From: Carposina sasakii
Taxonomy: Eukaryota > Arthropoda > Insecta > Lepidoptera > Carposinidae
Assembly (NCBI GenBank): GCA_014607495.2
Contig: CP053156.1
Location: 4,154,001-4,218,000 of the forward strand
Reading direction: 5' to 3'
DNA length: 64,000 nucleotides
Shown: positions 41,871-52,977 of the stretch, piece after piece
Layout of the letters: every line of letters starts with the position of its first letter
Position numbering within the stretch: position 1 is the stretch's first letter
Position numbers and translations under genes: made by a program
Notes under the pieces: model-generated
Told to the model about the DNA's origin: nothing
What the model saw: the letters and a program-made list of their open reading frames with translations, nothing else
Databases searched by the model: none

Positions 41871-44800
41871 TTAAAAAACAAATTCGAAATTCTTACATGT
41901 AACATCAAGATAGAAGACAACTACGAAACTGGGTTGCAAGAGCAATAAATAAAATAAGTTCCATAGCAAGCATGGAATTGTGTGGGCGGAATCGCGGCTG
42001 TAGTAACCGTAGGCGTCACTGTGGTAGTCCCCCATTTGGAAGGTGATGGGAGGTGAGGACATGCGTCCGTCGCCGCCGTTGGAGTAGGCGAGGACTCGCA
42101 AGTTGTAGGACTTGCCCGGAGTCAAGTTATTGACGTAGGCCTCCAAGTTGTGCTCAACTTGTATGTATGTGTCGTTCGCTGTGCTCATGTCCTGGTCGAT
42201 CTCCCAAACGCGAACCTGAAATATGGTAAGGAGGTAGGGTAGTAGGTAGACGTTGGTAAGGAGGTAAAGTTGGTAAGGTAATGTTTCAGGGATATTACCA
42301 CAGCAGCAGGAAGGCGAAAATGGCGGCAGTAAAATGAATGAACAATTTTGAATGCAAACATTTTGTAAGAATTTTCCATAAACTCGGGTTCAATTTGGTC
42401 TCTATTAGTGTAGGGTTGCCATCTCAAAACTTTAAAAACCAGCACCCGTATGATGAATTTGGTGAGAGCGAGATGTCTCACTTTTTAACGTCAAATTCAC
42501 AGAGCTATTAATAACTAGATAAACTAAGTGGATGTACTTTGCATGTAAAAAAATAGACTTAAGAATTAGAATAGACACTCGTTCTCGAGCCAGGACTGAA
42601 GGAATTAGGGCTGATAAAGTGGTTTGCAATCCCTTTTTACACACCAATTAGAAACACTTGCCTTGTCTAGTATTACTTAGCTCTGTGGATTTGACGTTAT
42701 TACGTATTACTTAGCTCTGTGGATTTGACGTTTAAAAATGAGACATCTCGCTCTCACCAAATTCATCATACCGGTGCAGGATTTGAAGAAGAAATACCAG
42801 GACATATCGATTAAAAACCAGTACTATACATGTACATGTGCGAGCCCAGTGACAATACGATTGGAGAGTTAGTGGCGTCCTAATTTCAAAACATAGGTAT
42901 TCCAAATTTTTACGAATACCGCTGTACCTACATGTGAAGTTTTAGCTATGTACCGAAAGGAAGCTAGGTCGGGCCACTAGTACTAAATACAATGAACTAT
43001 CGTCGATGGAAGCTCAGCTGGACCTTTTTGTAAATTATTTTACAAATTTTATGAAGATCTATGAAAAAACGTTGTGTCGGAATCAATGTAAGGTATGTAC
43101 TTGTAAACTAACACTCTAGGTGAGGGTACTTGATAAATTAAAACATAACGTCTGTCTTTCGATTTACGAGTAGTCGCAATCTAGTCGCGTGACAACTCGC
43201 CTAGTTCGCGATGGACCTTACGGTTACATTTTAACTAACTTTGAATGAATGTCATATTTGTCCATATCTAATCAATAGCCTAAAAATAAGTCTTAATATT
43301 ATGCTTTCCAAATGATTATACTTCTATACAATTTTCATCCACTGTTTCAACACCTTACAGCCCTTGTTTCGCATTATAAAGTAACCAATGTCCTTTACAC
43401 AGGTAGCTTGAACCTGTTAAATCGGTTCAATATTTTTGGTGTGTAAGCACGGCAGACAGCATTTATAATATTAGAAAGGGTTGTGGTTGTCTTGATTGAT
43501 TTAGTTTAATGTACCATATTTGTTATGAAATGAATTTCCATATAACAGATTTCAAAATCAATCTTGTTAGGTACCTAAATACCTACATTATCTCATCCAA
43601 AAATGGGCAAATTCGATCGAACCAGTCGTAAAACTTGACCTATAGCAAGGTTAACACGAAAACAATAGCTAGTATCTAGATAAAAATAGTTCGGCTCGGC
43701 ACACTACTCACACATACACTAAAAAAGCGCTTCTGGCTCCACCGGGCGCCTGTATTGGTTATAAAAGCCCTATAGGTAACAGCAATAACAAAGAATTTTG
43801 ACATTTCTCACATTCGCTATCACATTGCTACTGCTTTGTTTTTACAAGAACCGTTATCAGCCTACGGGTCACTAGCATGGGGCACTTTTTAAACATTCGA
43901 TTAGCTGGGCAAAACTTCGATAACAAAGGATTTCTTCTGGACCTGTCCTATAGATGGCACGTACCTTGTACCCCAGCAGAGGCTCCTCCTCATCAGTGGG
44001 CTGCACGTAACGCCACACGACGCGCACGGAGCTGGGCGTGACCGCGAACACATTGACCGCCGCCGGGGGCTTCTGCGGCGCCTTGCGGAACGTGCGCTCC
44101 AGGTAGCGCTCGCTCTCAGGACCCTCGCCGGCTGAGTTGAACGCCATTACCTGACCATGACAATAAATAGGTATTTTTTAACTTTGGCAAAATCTTGCAC
44201 ATATGTATTAGAAAGAGAAAAAGCAAATAAACAAATAATGATTGTGAAAAAACCTAGATCTAGAGAGTTCATACTTTGGTGTAGACAGTAGAAATGACAT
44301 GAGTTGCAATAAAAATAAAACATACTACCCACCTTCACAAAGTAATATGTGTCTGGTTGAAGGCCGACGATAAGAGCCCAGTTCCGCGTCGTTCTGGACA
44401 GGTAGTAAATGCACTCCTCTTCTTTGTTGGCTTGCTTCCAGTACTTCAGGCGATGGCCGATGAGCTTCCCTCGCAGCCTCTCTCGCGACTGATCGATAGG
44501 GTTCCATGTCACGTTCAATGAGGTGGAGTTATACGACCGAGCAGACACCAGCTGTGGCGCCACTTGAGGCATATCCTCCGCAGAATATATTGTCACCACT
44601 TCACTCTCGGGCCCTGCTCCCAAATCATTAAACGCTTGGACCTTCACTTGATATGCAGTAAAGAAGTAATCAACAGAAATATGGACAACGTGCATTCCCA
44701 CATTTCCGTACTCTTTCAGCAAAAGGGACTGGAACTCGACTTCTGTTCCATTGCGACGCCAGAATATTTTGTAGTGAATCCCCGGGCCGTTCTGCATAGA

Positions 44801-47782
44801 CTGAGGCAAGGGACTCCAGATAATAGTAAGGTCACCAATTTTGCCTCCACCGCCACCAACTTTCAAAGGTGCAGTGTACGGCTTATCTGCACTAGTTGTG
44901 TACTGTGGGCTCGGCGCAGAAGGCTGTCCGACGCCGAGGAAGTTAACAGCCTGTACTCGGAATTCATACACTGACCAAGGTAATAGAACAGTAGTCACTG
45001 TGGCACGCTTTCTGCCATTATAGCGATCAACTTCCACCACATTGGGGATGTTATCGCTGATGACAATCCAGGTGCTGTTCCAATTTGTGCGCCCGGTGAG
45101 GATGTAACCGGTGATGGGACGCCCGTTCGAGTTACTATCGGTCCATTCTAGAGTAACGGATGTGCGCTGTATACTGATAACTTGCAAACCCCCAGGTTGA
45201 CCCGGAGGCCCTTCTATTCGCAGCTGAGTATGAGATGAAATACGTCCAATTGCCGATTTAACTATACATTCGTAATTTCCAACATCTGACAGGCTAACGT
45301 TGAAAATTGTCAATTCACCGCCGTCTATTTTAATTCGCTTGTCAACATATTCGTCGGATGCGTCCTTCATACGCATTCCATTGTGATTCCAAAGATAAGC
45401 AGTATCTAATAGAGCGTCTACTTCGGCGTCACAGTGTAAGAACACGACATCGTTGACTTGTGCAGTGATGCGGGGCTGGAGTCGTTGCAAAAACCTAGGA
45501 GCTCTGAGAACTATCAGGCGCCCGCGGCTCTCATCACTCCCATACAAATTCTTTGCCACACAAGTGTATACTCCTTCATCGTCCCTAGAAATCTGCCTTA
45601 TAATTAGATTGCCATTTTCTGTTATAAATCTTTTACCACCAGCGCCAATGACAATATTATCTTTTTTCCAAGTGAATGTAGGTTTTGGGGCTGCTTCTGG
45701 GTTGCATCTTAATGTAACATTACCTCCATCAGATCCATAGGTCTCGGATTCAAGAGGTCTCTTTTTAAATGAAGGTTTTAAAGACAAAACCCTTAACTGT
45801 CCTGTTGAATATCTAGCTTTCAATTGATTCTTTGCTTCACACTGATACATACCAGGATCTCTTTGTGGATCCAAGAACTTTATAATCAACACATTGTCTT
45901 GTATGACATACCTATCTCTATCTTCATCTTCTAAGTTATCCATGGAAAGTTTTTTCCCATTTTTCCACCAAGTGTAATTAACATCAGGGATACCAAAGGC
46001 CTCACAATTCCAATGTAATTCTCCTTTATTGTCAACATGCTTGTCTGCTAAAGGTATAGTAAAATTAGGCTCAGCTTGAACTTTAATAACCACATTATTA
46101 TTAATATGAGATCTATCATTACGTACATCACAAATGTATTCACCTTCATCTTCTACTGCAACATTTGGTATAGTGAGAACTCTATCAAAGTTGCTCAAGT
46201 ATGCTCTCTTTGGAATGTTACCATTAACCCGAGTCCAGTTGTAAGAGGGGACAGGGTAACCAAATGAAACACATTCTAGTCTCACTTCCTGACCTACAAC
46301 TGGTGCTTCAGGAAACACTTTTGGAAAATTATTGGGAAATTTCAACTGCTGATAATCAGAATGTGGGTAAACAGACAAAACAAAGAAAGGTCCATTTCTT
46401 CCTGCATCTGACACTTTACTCATAACATTACAGCTATAATTACCTCTATCTATGCTTTCTAATGCTGAGAAATAAAGGCCACCATCATAAGACACAAATA
46501 CACGTTTATCCTCTTCCACAAGGTTGGGGAAATAATTACGAGCCCATAGGAAGTTAACAGAAGGGTAGTAAGAAGGGGGATCACAGTACATTACCTTGCC
46601 CCAGTACTGATTTCCATTTTCCATAGGTCTTTTCTGATTAAACTCTCTGATGAACCCAAAAGATAGCCTGACAGACTCTGAGCGAATAGTGCCAAACTTA
46701 TTTGTTGCAGTGCAGTGGTATTTTGCATTATCCTTATCTGGATCTGGATGATAAACCATTAATGTACCACCACTAAGTATAAACCTGGTGTCGACCAATG
46801 GATCAATTTCTGTAAAAACTGGGCTGTCAACCTGATAATCTTCTCTAAACCACTTATATAAAGGAGCTGGATAGCCTCCAGCAATACATGTTAATTGTAC
46901 ATAAGTGTTCTTCAAAGAATCATATATGGTATCAACAGGTTCCTGTATAAAGTAGGGTCCTCTTGGTATTCTTTCAGGGTCAAATGTATCCAAGCCATAA
47001 GTGAATGACCTCTCTTCTTCAATCAAATATTTTAACCGAGTTGCCAGCCCCTCACAGATAAAATGAAAGTACTGTGTACCCTCAATAGGTGCAAGTCCCC
47101 ATTTATTTTCATGTGCATCATATCTATAGACTAAATAATCACGAGGCAAAATGTTGTAACTATTGTATGTTAACATTTTATCATCAAAGAATGCATTTTC
47201 CAACCCCGACAACTGAGAACCATCACCTTCATTAGTCCAGTAGCCTGGAGAAGATTGGTGAGCACCAATATACCAGGAGCCTTTTTGTGGGTCCAATCTC
47301 ATAAGGCTGGTTATTATGAAACCATGTTCTTCTGGGCTATTCACAGATGCCAGATCTGCTTGGTAAGCTTGGCAAATTTTTCTAGCTTCATTCCTAGGCC
47401 GACTCGGTGACTTTGTGAAACGATAACATGATTCTCTATAACGCGTCCAGTGAGGAGGGCACCGGTACCTCTCGTCAAAATCCAGCCCAGCATAATATGA
47501 TGCAGTGTTTTGAGGATCTACATCATTATCATTCTCACCATAGTTGTCGGAAGAAAATGTATCATGGTAAAAAGAACTTTGAGACTGCTGCTGGTATTCG
47601 TTACCGTTTACAGGAAAGCTGCCATAGGGAACTTGTATATTCGGGCGATATAGTGTACCATTTTGATTGTTCTGCGCTGAGTTCTGCTGTTGAGGATAGT
47701 TTGGGTTGTACTGGTTTGTCGATTCTAAAAGCTGAGTGTTCGCGCAACACGTTACTGCTAGTAGTAGTAAGGTATACTTCAT
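41871..47782 (-). CDS. Cont: Contactin (C-type lectin, 6 Ig, 4 FN3, GPI-anchored)
   Basis: Three coding exons, 47782-44333, 44150-43965 and 42215-41871, give 1326 residues, close to the length of the fly protein. A signal peptide (MKYTLLLLAVTCCA) precedes an Asn/Gln-rich stretch. A C-type lectin-like domain follows (about 105-243: CPPHWTRYRESCYRF to FHFICEG). Then come six Ig domains (about 276-857, each with Cys pairs and YxC motifs such as GNYSCNV and GVYTCVAKN), four FN3 domains (about 858-1270) and a C-terminal hydrophobic segment (LLWNLFYLLLLQPSFVVVF) fitting a GPI signal. The lectin-Ig6-FN3x4 order is specific to insect Contactin, which acts with Neurexin IV and Neuroglian at septate junctions. 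The first coding exon is 3.45 kb without introns. An acceptor (TTTATACAG) lies two bases before the ATG, so the 5' UTR is spliced from upstream. Confidence 0.96.
42216..43964. other. Last Contactin intron
   Basis: The left quarter is the nested element pair (42411-42900). The rest is AT-rich with nothing recognised. Confidence 0.5.
42435..42776. mobile_element. MITE family D, nested in another element
   Basis: Arms of about 65 bases: CACCCGTATGATGAATTTGG at the left, complement at the right ending TCATCATACCGGTGC. A 28-base internal segment (TATTACTTAGCTCTGTGGAT and on) is duplicated in tandem near 42670-42735. A partial relative lies at 61424-61570. Confidence 0.8.
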
Positions 47783-48592
47783 TTCTGTATAAACAAAAAT
47801 AAAACTTTAAATGCGATCAAAGAGCAACAACAACGTACATATCATACAATACAACGTAATATATCAACCAGCATACCGATATCCGGTTCAATAACAATCA
47901 GCACACAAATTCAGTATTCGTTTAAATCATTATTTAAGAGAAAACTACGTATTAAGAAACCAATGTCCCAAACAAAACCGCTTCTTTTCTTCAAAATTTC
48001 ATGAGAAGCGAGCAAGCCAGCCTCGGCCTCGCCCAAATTAAAATACGTTCTAATATCAACAATAAAATGCAATAGTTTTTTTATTAATAAATATATGCGT
48101 CTCTTTCCTACATAGAATTTTTTCTATACATCTTTCATCGTCTAAAAATAAAATGAGATGCAAACTACCTACGGAAATGGGAACATGTCCGTTGTTGTTG
48201 TTGTTTAGTTTATCCCGAAGGAAAGGCAAGGGGAACTAAACCCATACAGCCATTGTCTTTAGTAAATGATTTCTGAATTTATGATGGATGATAATGATGA
48301 ATGGAAACGACGGGGAAATCCTCAAGGAGTGGAAAATACCTCAAAATCAAAAATAATTGCAGAAAGAAGATCGTATTCCGGCTAAAGTTTTACACGGCTT
48401 ACCTGCATATACAACCATGCACACGCGCTAGATTCACATAACAAGTAAAAATTAGTGTGGTGTCGTGGACACCAGGTAGGAACGAAGTTCCTTCGGCTAA
48501 TGTAGAATCGGCACAACAAAAAGATTTTAGTATGTACACACAATATTAACCAATGTAAAATATTTTATATTTATAAATAAACTAATACTTAC

Positions 48593-48675
48593 GTATTTAA
48601 TTCTTTTGCACTGAATAATTTCCCACTATTATCACTGTCAATTGCATTCAAGTCACTTGTTAGTTCACTTGCCAT
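48593..48675 (-). CDS. Candidate unassigned first coding exon upstream of Contactin
   Basis: On the minus strand an ATG opens 27 codons (MASELTSDLNAIDSD and 12 more) ending in a perfect GTAAGT donor (LNT codon split at phase 2). It lies 0.8 kb upstream of Contactin's first coding exon. If spliced to the Contactin acceptor at 47785, the frame would not match Contactin and would overlap its start for about 60 codons. So it is either a 5' UTR exon with an upstream ORF or the first exon of another gene. No partner exon was identified. Confidence 0.35.
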
Positions 48676-48817
48676 TGTTACTATATTTGTTATTGTTTTG
48701 ACGATTTGAAATTATATGAAAATAAACGTGGCTACTCACGAGTAAAATGTATCTATAATGTGAGTATTAGCCACGTGCTTGTCCATGAATTCATGAGTAT
48801 ATACTATGCATTGGCGG

Positions 48818-49324
48818 CAGTGTTGGCAACCTAGAATGATGCGCTGATCGTACCAGGGGCGTAAAATTATCGTACCTGACGAAAAATTATCGTATACTTT
48901 TGAACGACATAAAAAAAAACGTTAATTATTAATAAAAATAGATATTATTACGAACTTATATTGCGCTCAGCCGCTCGTCATGTCCTTTTTCGAATTTTAT
49001 GATTTTCACATGGGTACATTGCGTACAAATTGCGCGAAAATTTGTGTGTTTCAAAAGTTTTACAAAAATAAAATGGCTCCAAAGTTGATCAGTCGATTAT
49101 TAAATTTATTCATGAACACATAAAATTGACAAAATATGTAATATTCAACGAGATATATATTTATATATTTCTTATCTATATATGAGTGAACGAAACTATC
49201 GAAATCCATTACAATTCGAAAATTATCGTACATTTGTGTACGATAATGAATCGCAATCGTACATCGTACGCTGGTATCAAATTATCGTGCATGTACGATA
49301 ATTATCGTACGGTTGCCAACACTG
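48818..49324. mobile_element. Non-autonomous hAT element with perfect 8-bp duplication
   Basis: 507 bases bounded by CAGTGTTGGCAACC and its complement, flanked by ATTGGCGG on both sides (48810-48817 and 49325-49332). The subterminal regions repeat AATTATCGTAC many times in both orientations, like hAT transposase-binding repeats. No transposase frame is present. Confidence 0.9.
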
Positions 49325-51449
49325 ATTGGCGGGGTGGAGTAGTAATAGAAAGAGAAGGGATGAGAGAACGAAAAGAAAGAGGGAGAAAGAGAAAGGTATT
49401 ATACACTACTCGCTTGTGTATATGACTGTCGCGCCTGCGCACGTCTCATTTAACGGTTTTATTCCACGCACTTTTTCTTACGGTTTTACTATCACATTTT
49501 TTTCAGTTCAGTCACGCAGCAAAATCCCTATCTCCTCCAAGCCTGCCGTAAGGAACTTCGTTCCAATAAACAAAATATAACTTATCTCCCAGAAAACATC
49601 ACTTTACGGACACATGCAAGCCATTTACAAATAAATTTTGATTTCACACCCGCTCCCTTCCAGCTTTTCCCGCCGAATCCGGGAAAATGTCCGCTTTGTC
49701 AACGCCACTTTTTTTATTTGAACCGAAGGTCAGGCAAAGAAACTATAATGTTCACCCAGCCAGTTCTTTGGCGATACTTAAAAGAAAACTGAAGGCAGAC
49801 GATAATATGTTGAATCAAGTCATAATGATCAACATTATCTACCAGGCCTTTCTATAAGTTCTGATAAGAGGACGGTCGACTCTGCTTCAGAATATGGGAC
49901 GGTATGAGACGAAACGGCACAACCCCTCCTGCGATTCTTATCTTATACACTTATAAATTAAACGTAATTGGATACCTACCATAGAATTATAATAGGTATA
50001 ATAAGGGGGTGGCTACGTCCTGCAGTGGACTGCAATAAACTGATAAGCGGACACACGGCAGACACCAAACTGGTCGCCACGCCACTTGAGTCATATCCTC
50101 GAAGTAGGTATACCTTCACTTGATATGCACTAAAGGAGTCATCTACAGAAATGCCAAGGAAATACCTATGTAGACATTTACAACGAGCATTTCCACATTT
50201 TGTATGTACCTACTTTGCAGTAAATCCCCGGATCGTTCTATAGGACTGAAGTAGGTAAGGGAGGTCTCCAATTATGCGGCTTTTACTTTCACAATGGAAA
50301 GTAATATTGCTTTAAGAGTTTATGGTACGGTCCACACCATGTTGAGCGCAAAGATTTTACCACCTACTACTGCACTACTGCTGCCACTAGCCGATTAAGT
50401 ACCTACTTATGTAAGTACAAAAAAAAATACATAGACGGGTAGGTATTTACGATTTTTATTCTCCACGTTATCAACAAGATATTAGGTGTCAATAATTGTA
50501 ATAATACTTACTTAAACTGTAGGTACTGCTAGTAACATTAGGGTAGGTATTTTCAAACAATAGGTAAATCGTATAACTCGTACATAGCTTTTAATTAATT
50601 TTACTGTCCATTTCCGCTCAAGATTATCCTTCTAAAAATATTCATCACAGATTATCATGTACTTATTCGTTACCTAAATTCCCAAACACTATTGGGTGGA
50701 ACATGGCCTCTGTCGTAATGAGAGTACCTACCTATTAAATCGTTACAATTCATTTATGAAGCTTTTCAAAATAAGGCGTAACATCAATAAAATAAACCAT
50801 GTTCTACTTCTGTTTTAATTACATGTACTTAGACATCTTTCGTTAATAAGTTAAAAATAATTTGATTGCTATTTTATTTACACAGTTGATTTTATGAAAT
50901 ACGATATTCATTATTTATGATTTGATAATTTGATTTATAATACAATACAAGAAGTTGTATAAGTAAATAAATCTTTAAGTTTTGCGAATTAGCATATTAT
51001 AATGATCCTATCTAAAAATAAAATAATATCATCTGAATTGAAGAATACAGCAAACTTAACAATGAAAAAAATGGTGCGTGACAAAATAATGGCAATATTT
51101 ACTAACTAATCTCAAATATTGTGGTAATTTTGATGTTAAGTTGTGAAAGGATGGTTAAAAACCGGCTTTTAACAGTTGTATGTTTTTCCTCAATATTTAA
51201 GTACAAAATCCTCTATTCCGGTTGGTTGGCTATAAGTAGTTTTGACAGTTAACCAATCGGTATTGGATTGGATTATGTTAAATGTTAAGGTAAAATCTTA
51301 GATGAAAACAAAATAGCGGAAGATACCTAGGTGACACGTCTCCAGCGCGTGGACCGCCGTCGCTTGATTTTACTAATTTGCAGTTGAGAGTAGCAAGAAT
51401 AGCTCGTGTTACGGAAGAAATTATTTTAAGCGAGGTAAATGTTATCAAA

Positions 51450-51567
51450 ATGCCTTCATGTGCTTTTGTGCGTTGTACTCGTTGAAAGAGAACACTAAAA
51501 ACAAACAAATGACATGGAATCACTTTTCACGCATAAGTACACGAAAACTTTAAATTCTTAAGTTAAT
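51450..51567 (+). pseudogene. THAP-domain relic (P-element-like transposase start)
   Basis: One frame reads MPSCAFVRCTR, stop, KRTLKTNK, stop, HGITFHA, stop. The Met-Pro-Ser-Cys-x4-Cys start and GITFH are hallmarks of the THAP zinc finger found in P-type transposases and THAP proteins. Three in-frame stops show it is dead. Inverted copies of AGATGAAAACAAAAT and GCGGAAGA flank the area (about 51299-51325 and 52036-52067), suggesting remains of one DNA transposon into which a SINE-like piece later inserted. Confidence 0.5.
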
Positions 51568-51599
51568 AATTTGTAAATTCACTTATTATAAAAATAAAG

Positions 51600-51830
51600 A
51601 AATGAAAAAATTCTTCACCCGAGTGGGACTCGAACCCACGACCTCTCGCAAACCGTGCTTATTGTTTTGATCGCCATTTTGCAGATCTATGTGCGACAAG
51701 TTAAGCAAGCAAACACGTGCCGTGCGTGTGCGAATGCGCCCGCTGTGTTTCATTTTTGCCGTTTTGCAGTAGCTTCTTACTATAGTTATTGTCTGGGACA
51801 CGAGCTGGCTGACACGACTCAACCCGAAAT
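51600..51830 (-). repeat. tRNA-like SINE fragment inside the THAP-relic element
   Basis: On the minus strand, GAGGTCGTGGGTTCGAGTCC followed by CACTCGGGTGAAG is a B-box and acceptor-like stretch, then an AT-rich tail. No complete cloverleaf is seen. Confidence 0.5.
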
Positions 51831-52977
51831 AAAATTATTCTAATGATGCTCTATTGACACGCGCTTGTCTCGTTCGCGCTACTGTCGAAACAAATAGGTT
51901 TGTCTCTATCGCTCAGTAGTTAACGTTAAATACAATTGTTAATACAATTTATACAATTACAGCTGTGTGTGTGTTCGTGCGTGTAGTTGTGTAGCATGCC
52001 TAATTTCCATTGACGATTTTAAGGACGTGCCCTGTCTTCCGCCATTTTGTTTTCATCTAAGGGTAAAATCTTCAGATGCGTAAAATCGGTAAACCATTGC
52101 TGTAATCACGGCTTTTCCGACAGCTAATGACAATGTAACGGCCGACTAGTTTGACTGTGACAATCATACTCTAGTGATGTAACATAACATCGCTGATCCT
52201 CCAGCGTAAACCACATCAACGATAAGGGTAAGCTCTCACGCCCTGTTACTACAGCAGATCAGAATTGCTCGATCCTTACTCTGCCTTTAAGTACCTACAG
52301 CGAGCGTGCGTAAGGCTTCGACACCCTCTGCTATGACTGAATTTTCCAATCTTTCTACCTACCTAACTAATTTCGATTCGTTTTCTTAAACTATTGCACA
52401 AATAGGTGATTATGCTTCATACCTTACATTACAATTATGGTAACTACATCTTGTTATTTCTATTAGAATTATACTAGACATTTCAATTGTTTACTTATCC
52501 ATTTATCTAACCATAAAAACCATACACCAACATTAAATAGCACCCATGAGAATATCGACACTTAAAGCAACATCATTTACGCAAGGTAAGCCTACCTAAA
52601 CTAGCTAACTATTTACACTATCTACACTTTATAATTTAGTTAAGGAATAAAGTTATGACAAACATTCCTCCGCCCGACACTGAGCGGTGTTTTTACGTAA
52701 TTGGCTGCCTAAAATTAAACAGTCTCATGAAAAGAATATTCAATTTGTTCTTGAGATTTTTCTTTCAATATAATAAATCAGTCGGATCTCACAGTTGAGC
52801 TGTCAACGATTTTCGTTCACTAGACAAGTTCACAGAGATCATCAAATGTTCTCATTACTTTCTGCGAGGTCTAAAGATAATTTAGCAACCAGTTTTGATC
52901 ACAAGTTAATCCTGTCTTTTCGTATAGGTCCTTCATTGTTTGGGTTGCGTCGTGTCCACTGAGAGGCGGGGTTAGTG

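Larger units (their letters stand above)
49333..52977. other. Intergenic DNA between Contactin and the BCOR-like gene
   Basis: The part up to about 51280 shows no features. 51290-52080 is the THAP-relic element with a SINE piece. 52081-52977 is probably BCOR-like 3' UTR and spacer. Confidence 0.45.

Noticed and set aside
47428..47802. 124-codon open frame on the plus strand opposite the Contactin start
   Set aside because: It lies antisense to a well-supported conserved coding exon and has no domain; it is a shadow of codon bias.
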